Below, in pieces: positions 1-9,322 of a stretch of 64,000 nucleotides of DNA; position 1 is the first letter of the stretch, and each line of letters begins with the position of its first letter. A program made the position numbers and the translations under genes. The stretch spans positions 1,077,611 to 1,141,610 of the forward strand of contig NZ_BRZC01000007.1 of NCBI RefSeq assembly GCF_030268005.1. The letters run 5' to 3'. The notes beneath the pieces were generated by a model. It worked only from the letters and a program-made list of their open reading frames with translations, was not told the DNA's origin and made no database searches. Origin of the DNA: Microbacterium arabinogalactanolyticum. GTDB taxonomy: Bacteria; Actinomycetota; Actinomycetes; Actinomycetales; Microbacteriaceae.

Positions 1-1154
1 GCGACCACGATGAGTCCGACACCGGGAACGGATGCCGTGCCCACCGCCCCCGCGACGAGAGGGCCGCCCGCATCGCCCAGTTCACGACCGAGTTCGGCAG
101 ACCCCATCGTGCGCCCCATCCGATCCTCCGGGGTGGAGGCCGCGAGGTGCGAGAACGCCACGGGCGTGGCGAGGCCGACGCCGGCACCCACCAGCAGCGC
201 GGTGATGACCAGTGCGACGATCAGCAGCATCCCTCCGCCGGCCTGCATCGCTCCGGACCCCAGCGCGACCCCTCCCGCGACGCCGATGCCCACGGCGATG
301 AGCGCCAGGCCGCCGATCGCACCCCTCCGCACGGACACCCGCCCGCGATCGTGCCAGGCGCCGGTCAGGGGCTGGACGATGCTGGACACGATCGCGAGCA
401 CCGTGACCAGCGCCATGCTGGCGATCGTGCCGAAACCGGCCTGCCTGGCGAGCAGCGGCAGGAACCCGACGGCCACGGCGAGCGCGCCGGTGGTCGCGGC
501 GAGCACGAGCGTGGGCACCAGGAACCCCGGCGCCGTGAGCTCGCGGCCGAGATCCGCGAGAGTGACCCGCTTGCGCGGAAGCACCGGCACGGCGGGCACG
601 GCGAACCGCACCCAGGCGGCAGCAGCGAGGCCCAGTGCCGCGAGCGCCCAGAACAGCGCGGGCAGCCCCGCCCACACCACGAGCACCGCGCCGATCAGCG
701 GGCCGAGCGCGTAGCCGAGGCTCTTCCAGGAGCCGTACTTCCCGAAATACGCGCCCCGAGAGGCGCCGTCGGTGAGCCGGGCGACCGCGGCCGACGACGC
801 CGGGGAGAACGCGGATGCCGCGGCGCCCTGCCCGAAGCGGGCCACGATCAGGCCGACCGTGCCGGGGACGAGCGCGCCCACCACGGAGAAGGCGGCGAAC
901 GCCAGCAGTCCCGCCACGATCACCGGGCGCACGCCGATGCGGTCGCTGAGCGCTCCGAACACCGGCTTGAGCAGCACCTCCGCGAGGTCGTACAGCGCGA
1001 GCGTGAAGCCGAAGGCCAGCAGGGTCCAGCCGATGTCCTCGGTCTCCGCGCCGAGCGCCGCGGCGATGCCGTGGGCGCCGAAAGCCGTCGTGAAGCCGGC
1101 GAGATACAGGGGCGCGAGGCGCGGGCGCGTGACGGTCACGCTCGATTCTCGCAT
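1..1154 (-). CDS. MFS transporter (drug-efflux type), 3' end outside the window
   Basis: About 384 codons are visible, running off the left edge, so the C-terminus is missing. The translation has repeated hydrophobic helices and the MFS loop 2-3 motif GALSDRIGVRP near residue 65. A GYALGPLIGG stretch resembles the motif-C region of drug:H+ antiporters. A charged PEDRMGRTMGSAELGRELGD loop lies near the window edge. The predicted role is proton-coupled efflux of small molecules across the inner membrane; the substrate is unknown. The ATG at 1154 gives MRESSVTVTRP; a GTG five codons further in (MTVTRP) is an equally possible start. It is divergent from the histidine kinase gene. Confidence 0.85.
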   Translation of the reverse strand, partial: MRESSVTVTRPRLAPLYLAGFTTAFGAHGIAAALGAETEDIGWTLLAFGFTLALYDLAEVLLKPVFGALSDRIGVRPVIVAGLLAFAAFSVVGALVPGTVGLIVARFGQGAAASAFSPASSAAVARLTDGASRGAYFGKYGSWKSLGYALGPLIGAVLVVWAGLPALFWALAALGLAAAAWVRFAVPAVPVLPRKRVTLADLGRELTAPGFLVPTLVLAATTGALAVAVGFLPLLARQAGFGTIASMALVTVLAIVSSIVQPLTGAWHDRGRVSVRRGAIGGLALIAVGIGVAGGVALGSGAMQAGGGMLLIVALVITALLVGAGVGLATPVAFSHLAASTPEDRMGRTMGSAELGRELGDAGGPLVAGAVGTASVPGVGLIVV

Positions 1155-1260
1155 CCCGGATGTCGCAGCCAAGGGGCACCCGGCGTCGGCATCCCGCGCG
1201 GGATCCGGCATCCCCCGCGCGACGGATGTGCGGCATCCGTGCTCCGCCTACGGTGGGAGG

Positions 1261-2523
1261 ATGCCGGACTCCCCCTTCACGCGCACGCCGACCGAGCGCG
1301 ACCTGCGCCAGGATCTGCTGCTCGCGGGCGTCATGCTGGTCGGCGGCGTGATCAGCGCCGGGCTCTCCACGGTCGCCGGTCTCTACGGCAAGACGCAGGC
1401 GCCGATGTGGACCGCGCTCGTCCTGGTGCTGGCCGTCTCCGCTCCTCTCGCGCTGCGGCGTCGCCACCCTGCCGTCGTCGCCGTGTTCGTGGCGCTGGCG
1501 ATGTTCGTGGGGGTGACGCTGCGGGTGCCGGAGATGTACGTGACCAACATCTCGATGTTCATCGCGCTGTATACAGTCGGGGCCTGGATGAACGCGCGCA
1601 AGGCGGCGACGCTGGTGCGCATCGGCATCATCGCCGGCATGTTCATATGGCTGCTGTTCGTGATGTACCGGGATGCGATCAATGAGGCGGGCAAGGCCGA
1701 CATGGCCGCGGGACTGTTCTCGCCCTACATCGCCATGATGATGCTCCAGCTGCTGCTGAACGTGCTCTACTTCGGCGGCGCCTACTACTTCGGCGAGCGC
1801 TCCTGGCAGGCGGCGGCGCAGCGGCACACGCTCGAGGGACGCACGCGCGAGCTCGAGGCCGAGCGCGAGGTCACCGCCGCGCAGGCCGTCGCGCTCGATC
1901 GGGTGCGCATCGCCCGCGAACTGCACGACGTGGTCGCGCATCACGTGTCCGTGATGGGCGTGCAGGCGGGCGCGGCCCGGTTGGTAGCGGAGCAGGATCC
2001 GGCAGAGGCGAAGCGGATGCTGGCCGGCATCGAGGATGCCTCCCGGGAGGCGATCCACGACTTCCGGCAGCTCCTGGAGACACTGCGCGCTCCCGGCGAC
2101 GCCCTCGGTGACGACGCACCCTCGACCTTCGGCCTGAAGGACATCGAACGGCTCGTGCAGTCCTCCCGCGATGCCGGGCTGCCCACCGACTACGCGGTGA
2201 TCGGCGAGCCGGTCCCCGTCTCGAGCACGGTCGGCGTGAACCTGTACCGCATCGCGCAGGAGGCGCTCACCAACGCCCGCCGTCATGCCGGTGTCGGAGC
2301 GACGGCCGACGTGCGGGTGCGGTACGAGCCGGACGCCGTGGAGCTCGAGGTCGTGAACACCGGCCGGGCGATCGGCGCGCTGCGGCCGGGCCTCGGCCAG
2401 CTGGGCATGCGCGAGCGGGCCCTGGCCTCCGGCGGCACGATCGAGCTGCTGCCCCGCCCACAGGGCGGGTTCCGGGTCAGGGCGAGCGTGCCTCTCACGA
2501 AGACGAAGGAGTCCACCCGATGA
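1261..2523 (+). CDS. Two-component sensor histidine kinase, NarL/DesK type
   Basis: 420 aa. The N-terminal part has several membrane helices (about residues 20-185), followed by a short coiled coil. A HisKA_3 dimerisation domain with the phospho-acceptor His near residue 222 (RELHDVVAHH) comes next, then a HATPase_c domain with the N-box EALTNARRHA and a G-box at GLGQLGMRERA. It should autophosphorylate and pass phosphate to the response regulator whose ATG overlaps its stop codon (ATGA). The chosen ATG has TACGGT at 1249-1254, six bases upstream, consistent with a leaderless mRNA; longer upstream in-frame starts have no such signal. The stimulus is unknown. Confidence 0.93.
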   Translation: MPDSPFTRTPTERDLRQDLLLAGVMLVGGVISAGLSTVAGLYGKTQAPMWTALVLVLAVSAPLALRRRHPAVVAVFVALAMFVGVTLRVPEMYVTNISMFIALYTVGAWMNARKAATLVRIGIIAGMFIWLLFVMYRDAINEAGKADMAAGLFSPYIAMMMLQLLLNVLYFGGAYYFGERSWQAAAQRHTLEGRTRELEAEREVTAAQAVALDRVRIARELHDVVAHHVSVMGVQAGAARLVAEQDPAEAKRMLAGIEDASREAIHDFRQLLETLRAPGDALGDDAPSTFGLKDIERLVQSSRDAGLPTDYAVIGEPVPVSSTVGVNLYRIAQEALTNARRHAGVGATADVRVRYEPDAVELEVVNTGRAIGALRPGLGQLGMRERALASGGTIELLPRPQGGFRVRASVPLTKTKESTR

Positions 2524-3233
2524 TCCGCGTGCTGCTCGTCGACGACCACGCCATGCTGCGGGCGGGCTTCCGCACCATCCTCGGCACGCAGCCCGACATC
2601 GAGGTGGTGGGCGAGGCCGGCACGGGGGCGGATGCCGTGACCCAGGCAGCCCGCCTGCAGCCGGACGTGATCACGATGGACGTGCAGATGCCCGACATGG
2701 ACGGCATCGAGGCCACCCGGCGCATCGTCGCGGATCCGGCGGTCACCGCATCCGTCGCGATCGTGACCACCTTCGACCGCGACGAGTACCTGTTCCAGGC
2801 GCTGGACGCCGGTGCCGGCGGGTTCCTGCTGAAGAACGCCGGCCCCGAGGAGCTCATCACGGCGGTCCGCGCACTCGCCGCCGGCGACGGCATCCTCGCG
2901 CCGGAGGTCACGCGTCGCGTGCTGGCCCGGTTCGCGGCCGCGTCCTCCTCCTCGACGGTTCCCGTCGCAGATTCCGTCGCCGCGGCACCCGGAAAGGCGA
3001 CGGAAGGTGCGACGGGAGCGCACAGGGTCTCCGTGCTGGCCGAGCCGCTCACCGAGCGCGAGGGCGAGGTGCTCGCGCTGATGGCGGATGCCCGCAGCAA
3101 CGCCGAGATCGCCGCCGCGCTGTTCATCGGCGAGGCGACCGTGAAGACGCACGTCTCCCGCGTGCTGCAGAAGCTCGGCGCCCGCGACCGGGTGCAGGCG
3201 ATCGTGCTCGCGCACCGGCACGGGCTGGCCTGA
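2520..3233 (+). CDS. NarL/LuxR-family response regulator
   Basis: 237 aa. The receiver domain has the DD pair at residues 8-9, the phosphorylated Asp at 54 (TMDVQMPD) and the conserved Lys in FLLKNAG. A Ser/Ala-rich linker of about 35 residues follows, then a C-terminal LuxR helix-turn-helix (LTEREGEVLALMA ... TVKTHVSRVLQKL). It is translationally coupled to the upstream kinase by an ATGA overlap, with GAAGGAG as ribosome binding site. It probably regulates neighbouring genes or its own operon; the target is not evident from the sequence. Confidence 0.94.
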   Translation: MIRVLLVDDHAMLRAGFRTILGTQPDIEVVGEAGTGADAVTQAARLQPDVITMDVQMPDMDGIEATRRIVADPAVTASVAIVTTFDRDEYLFQALDAGAGGFLLKNAGPEELITAVRALAAGDGILAPEVTRRVLARFAAASSSSTVPVADSVAAAPGKATEGATGAHRVSVLAEPLTEREGEVLALMADARSNAEIAAALFIGEATVKTHVSRVLQKLGARDRVQAIVLAHRHGLA

Positions 3234-3291
3234 CCGCAGGGTTCCGCGCGCCGTCGCACCGGAGCACGCGTCGCGGGCCAGACTCGGGGCC

Positions 3292-5148
3292 ATGAGAAGG
3301 CTCTCGCTCAGCCTGACCGGCATCGTCGCCGCGTGGCTGCTCCTGGATCTGTGGCGCCTGTGGACGCCCTCGCTGATCACCCTCTTCGGCCGGGCCGCGG
3401 AGACGCCGCCCGAGATCATGGGCCTGTTCGCCCTGGCGGTGATGACCGTGCCGCTGATCGTCGCCGCCTGCCTCCCGCACAGCGGGCCACGGCTGGCCGC
3501 GTGGCTGGTCGCCGCCGCGTTCGCCGTGCGGATCGTGCTGCGCATGAACACCACGGGCGGCGACGTGCAGCTGTACGGCAGCTCGCTGGGGGTGATCCTG
3601 ACGGTGACGGCGCTGTGCGTCTGCGCCGGATCGCTGGGTCGCGCACTCGTGCCGAGCGTGTTCCTCGGCGTCGCCGCGAGCGCCGGCACCCATGCGATGC
3701 TCGGCGGGTTCGGCGCGGTCTGGCGCAGCGACGGCTGGGACATCGCGCTGCTCATCGTGCAGGCCGTGCTGGTCGGCGCTGCTCTGAGCGGCGCCCTGCG
3801 CCCGCTGCCCATGGACTGCTCACCCGTCGCGGCCCGCACCGGAGTGCTGCTGTTCCCGATGCTGCTGATCGTGCTGCTGGCGCTGAGTGACGTGGGGCGC
3901 GCGTCGACGATCGATGCGGTCTGGGGGCCGTCCGTCGTCGTCCTCGGCGCGGGCGCCGCCGCCGTGGTGGCGCTGCTGCCGGCGCCCCGTCGGCGGCCGT
4001 GGGGCGCCGCGGTGCTCTTCGCGGGATCGGTGGCGCTGTCGCTGCTGCCGGAGACGACGGCAGCGGCCGCGGCCGGTGGCCTGACCCCGTGGGCGCTGAT
4101 CGCGTTCGCGGTCGGGCCTGCCGCAGCATCCCGCCTGCTGCTGTTCGCGGGGCCGGGGCGGTCCGCCCGTCGCACGGCTCTCGCCGCCGGCGCCGGAGCC
4201 GTGCTGTGGACCGCGCTCTTCTTCGCGTACTACGCGGGCTACGACCTGGGCTATCGCGCGGATGCCGTGCTGGTCGCGACCTGCGTGCTGATGGCGGCCT
4301 GGGTGCTGGCGTACCGCCCGGGCGGTCCGGTCGGAGACGCGCAGACCCGGGCATCCGAGCAGCGGATGGACGACTCCGGCGCCCGGGCGGTCGCGGGAGT
4401 CGCGGTGGCGACCGTGGTGGCGACCGGACTCGCGGCGATCGCCCCTGCCGTCACGATCCCCGCGGTGCCCGCGAACGCCGAGGCGGGCGACGGGCTCACG
4501 GTCGCCGCCTACAACCTGCGGATGGGTTACGGCGAGAACGGCACGTTCGATCCGATCGGCGTGGCCGAGCAGATCCGCGCCTCCGGTGCGCGCGTCGTGC
4601 TGCTCAGCGAGGTGGACCGCGGCTGGCTGCTCAACGGCGGGCAGGATCAGCTGGCGATCCTCTCCCGGATGCTCGGCATGCAGGCGGTCTTCGGTCCCGC
4701 GGGCGATCAGATCTGGGGCGACGCGATCCTCACCGACCTGCCGCTGAGCGACGTGTCGAAGACGCGGTACCCGATGTTCGACGCCCTGACGGGAGCCGGG
4801 ATCACGGCGGCGACGGTGACCTGGCACGACCGTCCGGTGCGCATCCTCGCGACGCACCTGCAGCCCGATGGGAATGAGACGGACGCGACCGTCCGCCAGG
4901 CGCAGCTGTTCTCCGATGCTCTCGCAGCCGGTGATGGCGCGGTCATCGGGGGCGGCGACCTGAACACGACGCGCGGCTCGGACGCGTGGCGTGCGCTGCT
5001 GGCATCCGGTGCGCAGGACGCATTCGCGGATGCCTCGGATCAGCCCGAGATCGACCACCTGCTCGCCTCCGGCCTGGCTGCGGAGAATGCCGAGGTCGTC
5101 GACTCCCCGCTGTCCGACCACCCGATGATCGTCGCGACCTTCAGGTAG
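3292..5148 (+). CDS. Polytopic membrane protein with C-terminal endonuclease/exonuclease/phosphatase domain
   Basis: 618 aa. Roughly residues 1-390 form a run of membrane helices. The C-terminal ~220 residues are an EEP (DNase I-like) metal-dependent phosphoesterase domain. Its recognisable active-site blocks are AAYNLRMGYG, LLSEVDRGW (metal-binding Glu), ATHLQPDGN, GGGDLNTTRG, EIDHLL and SDHPMI. The catalytic domain is probably extracytoplasmic because it follows an even-looking helix bundle, but topology is an inference. The substrate could be a phospholipid, a phosphodiester or a nucleic acid. CAGACT at 3279-3284, seven bases before the ATG, fits a leaderless start. Confidence 0.85.
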   Translation: MRRLSLSLTGIVAAWLLLDLWRLWTPSLITLFGRAAETPPEIMGLFALAVMTVPLIVAACLPHSGPRLAAWLVAAAFAVRIVLRMNTTGGDVQLYGSSLGVILTVTALCVCAGSLGRALVPSVFLGVAASAGTHAMLGGFGAVWRSDGWDIALLIVQAVLVGAALSGALRPLPMDCSPVAARTGVLLFPMLLIVLLALSDVGRASTIDAVWGPSVVVLGAGAAAVVALLPAPRRRPWGAAVLFAGSVALSLLPETTAAAAAGGLTPWALIAFAVGPAAASRLLLFAGPGRSARRTALAAGAGAVLWTALFFAYYAGYDLGYRADAVLVATCVLMAAWVLAYRPGGPVGDAQTRASEQRMDDSGARAVAGVAVATVVATGLAAIAPAVTIPAVPANAEAGDGLTVAAYNLRMGYGENGTFDPIGVAEQIRASGARVVLLSEVDRGWLLNGGQDQLAILSRMLGMQAVFGPAGDQIWGDAILTDLPLSDVSKTRYPMFDALTGAGITAATVTWHDRPVRILATHLQPDGNETDATVRQAQLFSDALAAGDGAVIGGGDLNTTRGSDAWRALLASGAQDAFADASDQPEIDHLLASGLAAENAEVVDSPLSDHPMIVATFR

Positions 5149-5159
5149 CCCCGACACGC

Positions 5160-5194
5160 CGGATGCCCCGGGCCGTGAGGCGCCGGGGCATCCG
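5160..5194. terminator. Bidirectional hairpin terminator
   Basis: A 12-bp perfect stem (CGGATGCCCCGG, 5160-5171, with its complement at 5183-5194) and an 11-base loop lie between two convergent genes. There is no clear U-tract, which is usual for this GC-rich group. Confidence 0.7.
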
Positions 5195-5224
5195 ATCGTC
5201 GCGCCCTTCGGCGCTGCTGCGAGG

Positions 5225-5788
5225 TCAGGCGTGCTTGCGAGCGGCCTCGACGCGGGCGATCAGCGTCAGGAACGACTGCAGGTAGAAGCCGAGGAACTCC
5301 CTGGTGCTCTCGACCGTGACGTTGCCGTCGGCGTCGATGAGACCCGGGGTGAGCTGGATGAAGCCCTCGGGCTGACCCATGGTCACGGCGTTGTAGTGGC
5401 CGAGGATGGCGCGCAGGTGCTGCTGCGCGGCCGCGGTGGCGATGCCGCCGCCCGAGGCGCCGATGACGGCGACGGGCTTGCCGTCGAAGGAGGCCTGGCC
5501 GTAGGGGCGGGCCGACCAGTCGAGGGCGTTCTTCAGCACGCCGGGGATCGAGCGGCTGTACTCGGGGGTCACGATGAGGACGCCGTCGACATCGGCGATG
5601 GCCTGCTTGAAGTCGAGGGCGACCTGCGGGAAGGAGCCGTCGAGGTCGGGCGAGTAGAACGGAAGGTCCTTGATCGCGATCTCACGGAACTCGACGCCCT
5701 CGGGAGCGAGCTTCGCCAGGGCCTCGGCCAGAGTGCGGTTGATGGAGGTGCTGGAGATGCTGCCGACGATGTAGCCGATGGTGGTCAT
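5225..5788 (-). CDS. NADPH-dependent FMN reductase family protein
   Basis: 187 aa, the normal length for the family. It has a flavodoxin-like fold with the phosphate-binding start GYIVGSISSTSINRTLAEAL, the motif TPEYSRSIPGVLKNALDW (characteristic TPEYN/S...NAIDW block) and GASGGGIATAAAQQHLR. It should use NAD(P)H to reduce FMN or quinone/azo-type substrates in the cytoplasm. The start at 5788 has a GAAGGAT ribosome binding site. It is monocistronic and converges on the upstream EEP gene, with a shared terminator between them. Confidence 0.93.
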   Translation of the reverse strand: MTTIGYIVGSISSTSINRTLAEALAKLAPEGVEFREIAIKDLPFYSPDLDGSFPQVALDFKQAIADVDGVLIVTPEYSRSIPGVLKNALDWSARPYGQASFDGKPVAVIGASGGGIATAAAQQHLRAILGHYNAVTMGQPEGFIQLTPGLIDADGNVTVESTREFLGFYLQSFLTLIARVEAARKHA

Positions 5789-5920
5789 TGGGGATCCTTC
5801 TCGAAAGATGCAGGGGTACGGCGGGGTTCAACCCGTCGCACGTGGACTCTATTCCGCCGCATATAAAAATCCTCTGAGAGCAGCCGCTAGCCTCGGATCA
5901 TCCCGCCCGATGAGGAGCCG

Positions 5921-7099
5921 ATGACCGCCACCACCCGCCGACCCCTGTCGCGTCCTGTCACCGCCGGCGTCGTGACCGCCCTCGTCGGCTTCACGAGCTC
6001 GTTCGCCGTCGTGCTCACCGGCCTGGACGCCGTCGGCGCGAATCCGGCGCAGGCGGCGAGCGGCCTGCTCGCGTTGAGCCTGACCATGGGCGCGGCCTGC
6101 ATCGTGCTCGCCTGGCGGTACCGGATGCCGATCACCGCGGCGTGGTCGACGCCGGGCGCCGCCCTGCTCGCGACGAGCAGCGCGGCAGACGGCGGCTGGA
6201 GCGCCGCGGTCGGGGCGTTCCTCGTGGTCGCCGCGCTGATCCTGTTGACCGCGCTCGTGCCGAGGCTCGGGACGCTCATCGCCGCAATCCCGCCGTCCAT
6301 CGCGCAGGCCATGCTCGCGGGAGTGTTGCTGCCGCTCTGCGTCGCGCCCATCAGGGGGATCGTGGAGAACCCGTGGGGCGTGGTCCCGGTGGTGGTCACG
6401 TGGCTGCTGTTCGCCCGTCTCGCACCCCGCTGGGCGGTTCCGGCCGCCTTCGTCACGGCCACGGTCGTGGTCGTGATCGGCATCGCCCGCACGGGCACCG
6501 CGGTGGACCCGGCGGTGCTGCTCCCCTCGTTCCGCCTCACCGCGCCGACCTTCACCGTCGGATCGATCGTGGGCATCGCCCTGCCGCTGTTCATCGTCAC
6601 CATGGCCTCGCAGAACGTACCCGGCATCGCCGTGATGCGCAGCTTCGGCTACGAGGTGCCGTGGCGACCCGCGATGCTCGTCACCGGGATCGGCTCGGCG
6701 CTGGGTGCTCCCGCCGGAGGTCACGCCATCAATCTCGCCGCCATCAGTGCCGCGCTGGCGGCGGCACCGGATGCCGAGCCCGACCCTGCACGACGGTGGA
6801 TCGCCGGCGTCTCGACCGGAGTGTCCTACCTCGTGCTCGGCGGGTTGTCGGCGGTGTTCGCGGCGCTCGTGCTCCTCGCGCCCACCGCGGTCATCCCGGC
6901 GGTGGCCGGTCTCGCCCTGTTCGGCGCCTTCGGCTCGGCCGTGCAGCAGGCCATCGACGACCCGGGCGAGCGGATGCCCGCCGTGATCACGTTCCTGGTG
7001 GCCGCGTCCGGCGTCGCGCTCCTCGGCATCAGCGCGGCGTTCTGGGCGCTGATCGCCGGGCTCGTCGTGCGCGGCGTGCTGCACCTCGGGCGACGCTGA
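5921..7099 (+). CDS. Benzoate/H+ symporter family (BenE) transporter
   Basis: 392 aa with about 11-12 membrane helices. It matches the BenE pattern through TPGAALLATSS, the IPPSIAQAMLAGVLLPLC helix, TMASQNVPGIAVMRSFGYEVPWRPA and GAPAGGHAINLAAISAAL. BenE proteins import benzoate with protons; no benzoate degradation genes are adjacent, so the real substrate may differ. TAGCCT at 5888-5893 is a likely -10 box, giving a leader of about 20 bases that carries a GAGGAG ribosome binding site. Confidence 0.88.
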   Translation: MTATTRRPLSRPVTAGVVTALVGFTSSFAVVLTGLDAVGANPAQAASGLLALSLTMGAACIVLAWRYRMPITAAWSTPGAALLATSSAADGGWSAAVGAFLVVAALILLTALVPRLGTLIAAIPPSIAQAMLAGVLLPLCVAPIRGIVENPWGVVPVVVTWLLFARLAPRWAVPAAFVTATVVVVIGIARTGTAVDPAVLLPSFRLTAPTFTVGSIVGIALPLFIVTMASQNVPGIAVMRSFGYEVPWRPAMLVTGIGSALGAPAGGHAINLAAISAALAAAPDAEPDPARRWIAGVSTGVSYLVLGGLSAVFAALVLLAPTAVIPAVAGLALFGAFGSAVQQAIDDPGERMPAVITFLVAASGVALLGISAAFWALIAGLVVRGVLHLGRR

Positions 7100-7133
7100 C
7101 GCCGCGTGCTCCGCCGCGGGGATGACGGCGTCA
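7097..7133 (+). terminator. Hairpin after the BenE-type gene
   Basis: TGACGCCG (7097-7104), which begins at the BenE stop codon, pairs with CGGCGTCA (7126-7133). The loop is itself GC-rich and may fold further. There is no U-tract. Confidence 0.45.
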
Positions 7134-7184
7134 ATCCACCGCAGGGGGGATGCTCCCACCGGGCGCGGTTCGTAGCGTGGAGGC

Positions 7185-8078
7185 ATGACAGGCGAACTGC
7201 ACCTCGAGGGCATCTCCAAGAGCTACGGCTCGCGGACCGTGCTCGATGACATCCGTTTCGACGTCGCGCCGGGCCGGCTCACCGGCTTCGTCGGCGGCAA
7301 CGGAGCCGGCAAGACGACCACCATGCGCATCATCCTGGGCGTGCTGGCCTCGGACGGCGGCACCGTCACCCTCGACGGCGCGCCGGTCACGACCGCCGAC
7401 CGCCGGCGCTTCGGGTACATGCCCGAGGAGCGCGGCCTGTACCCGAAGATGAAGGTGCTCGAGCAGGTGGTCTACCTCGCCCGCCTGCACGGCTTCGGCA
7501 AGGCGGATGCCACGGTGCGCGCCACCGCGCTGCTGCAGGAGCTCGGGCTCGGCGAGCGCCTGAACGACCTGATCGAGTCGCTGTCGCTGGGCAACCAGCA
7601 GCGCGCGCAGATCGCCGCGGCGCTGGTGCACGACCCCGAGGTGCTCATCCTGGACGAGCCGTTCTCCGGCCTGGACCCGCTCGCGGTCGACGTGGTCGCC
7701 GACGTGCTGCAGCGCCGGGCCGCGCAGGGCGCCTCCATCCTGTTCTCCTCGCACCAGCTCGATGTCGTCGAGCGACTGTGCGACGACCTGATCATCATCG
7801 CCGGGGGCACGATCCGCGCCGCCGGAACCCGCGAGCAGCTGCGCGCCCAGCACTCCACGCTGCGCTACCAGCTCGACTCCGCGGGAGACGCGGGCTGGCT
7901 GCGCGGCGAGCCGGGCGTCACCGTCATCGACTTCGAGGGCGGATCGGCGCTGTTCGACGTCGACACCCCCGACACTGCGCAGCGCGTGCTGCGCGAGGCC
8001 GTCGGCCGCGGCGAGGTATCGAACTTCGCACCCCAGCATCCGTCCCTCGCCCAGATCTTCAAGGAGGTCATCCGATGA
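7185..8078 (+). CDS. ABC transporter ATP-binding protein (NatA-like)
   Basis: 297 aa. Walker A is GGNGAGKTTT (about residue 37), the signature is LSLGNQQRAQ, Walker B is VLILDEPFSGLD, and an H-loop is present (SSHQLDVVERL). A C-terminal extension of about 80 residues is typical of ATPases that pair with ABC-2 type permeases. It should power the permease encoded next, whose ATG overlaps its stop (ATGA). TAGCGT at 7173-7178, six bases upstream of the ATG, marks a leaderless start. Confidence 0.94.
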   Translation: MTGELHLEGISKSYGSRTVLDDIRFDVAPGRLTGFVGGNGAGKTTTMRIILGVLASDGGTVTLDGAPVTTADRRRFGYMPEERGLYPKMKVLEQVVYLARLHGFGKADATVRATALLQELGLGERLNDLIESLSLGNQQRAQIAAALVHDPEVLILDEPFSGLDPLAVDVVADVLQRRAAQGASILFSSHQLDVVERLCDDLIIIAGGTIRAAGTREQLRAQHSTLRYQLDSAGDAGWLRGEPGVTVIDFEGGSALFDVDTPDTAQRVLREAVGRGEVSNFAPQHPSLAQIFKEVIR

Positions 8079-9181
8079 GCACGCAGGCGCCCTCGGCGAC
8101 GCAGCCGAGCAAGAACACCTCGTCCCTGGTCTGGCTGGTCGCCGAGCGCGAGATCGGCTCCAAGCTGCGCAGCAAGGCCTTCCTGATCTCGACCGGAATC
8201 CTGCTGCTGGTCGCCCTGGCCGGCGTGCTGATCGGCGGGTTCTCCAGCAAGTCGCCGACCCCCGACACGATCGCCGCGACCTCTCAGACCGCGAAGGTCG
8301 TGGAGGCTCTGCCGAACGTGAAGGTGACCGAGGTCGCCGACCGCGCGGCCGCCGAGAAGCTCGTGCGCGATGACGAGGTCACCGCTGCGGTGCTCCCCGG
8401 AGACGGTCCGACCGGCGTCGTCGTCCTCGCCAAGAAGGACACCCCGAACAGCCTCGTCATGTCGTTGTCCGTCTCGCCGAAGGTGGAGATCCTCGAACCG
8501 GCCACGACGAACTCCCTGCTGCGCTACCTGGTCGCGATCGGATTCGGGGTCGTGTTCCTGATGGCGGCGTCCACGTTCGGGGCGACGATCGCCCAGAGCG
8601 TCGTGGAGGAGAAGCAGACCCGAGTCGTCGAGCTGCTGATCTCGGCGATCCCGACCCGCGTGCTGCTCGCCGGCAAGGTGCTCGGCAACACGATCCTCGC
8701 GATGGCGCAGATCGTGCTGCTCGCGGCGATAGCGGTGATCGGGCTGATCGTCACCGGGCAGAACGAGGTGCTCGCCGGCATCGGCGCACCCGTACTGTGG
8801 TTCGCGGTCTTCTTCCTCTTCGGCTTCATCCTGCTCGCGTCGCTGTACTCGGGCGCCGCGGCGATGGTCTCCCGGCAGGAGGACATCGGCTCGACCACGA
8901 TGCCGCTGATGATGCTCGTGATGGCCCCGTACATCCTGGTGATCGTCTTCAACGACAACCCGCTGGTGATGACGATCCTGTCGTACATCCCGTTCTCGGC
9001 CCCCGTCGCGATGCCGGTGCGGCTGTTCGTCGGCGAGGCGCAGTGGTGGGAGCCGCTGCTGAGCCTGGTGCTGCTGCTGGCCGCCTGCGTGGGCGCCATC
9101 CTGGTGGGAGCGAAGATCTACGAGAACTCCCTGCTGCGGATGGGCGCCAGGGTCAAGCTCGGCGAGGCGCTGCGCGGCTGA
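8075..9181 (+). CDS. ABC-2 type permease (NatB-like)
   Basis: 368 aa. One N-terminal membrane helix (about residues 40-60) is followed by an extracytoplasmic segment of about 90 residues and then five or six C-terminal helices. This is the NatB/ABC-2_membrane_3 layout, with the conserved VVEEKQTRVVELLISAIPTRVLLAGKVLG segment between helices. It probably forms an exporter with the preceding ATPase; NatAB homologues export Na+ and others export drugs, so the substrate is not certain. AAGGAGG precedes the ATG at 8075, inside the 3' end of the ATPase gene. Confidence 0.9.
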   Translation: MSTQAPSATQPSKNTSSLVWLVAEREIGSKLRSKAFLISTGILLLVALAGVLIGGFSSKSPTPDTIAATSQTAKVVEALPNVKVTEVADRAAAEKLVRDDEVTAAVLPGDGPTGVVVLAKKDTPNSLVMSLSVSPKVEILEPATTNSLLRYLVAIGFGVVFLMAASTFGATIAQSVVEEKQTRVVELLISAIPTRVLLAGKVLGNTILAMAQIVLLAAIAVIGLIVTGQNEVLAGIGAPVLWFAVFFLFGFILLASLYSGAAAMVSRQEDIGSTTMPLMMLVMAPYILVIVFNDNPLVMTILSYIPFSAPVAMPVRLFVGEAQWWEPLLSLVLLLAACVGAILVGAKIYENSLLRMGARVKLGEALRG

Positions 9182-9191
9182 CCGGATGCTT

Positions 9192-9230
9192 CGACAGGCT
9201 CAGCACCCCAATGGGGCGCTGAGCCTGTCG
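9192..9230. terminator. Hairpin terminator built on a CGACAGGCTCAGC repeat
   Basis: CGACAGGCTCAGC (9192-9204) pairs with GCTGAGCCTGTCG (9218-9230), and an inner CCCC/GGGG stem nearly continues the helix. It lies directly behind the ABC operon. The arm sequence resembles a short dispersed repeat I recall from many Micrococcales intergenic regions; copy number cannot be checked here. Confidence 0.7.
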
Positions 9231-9322
9231 GCATGTCGGGAATATGCACGCGCATAGAGTGGTTGTGGCAGCAGGACGATGAGGTCCGACAGAATCCGCA
9301 CCACCCGAAAGGCCTCATCCAG

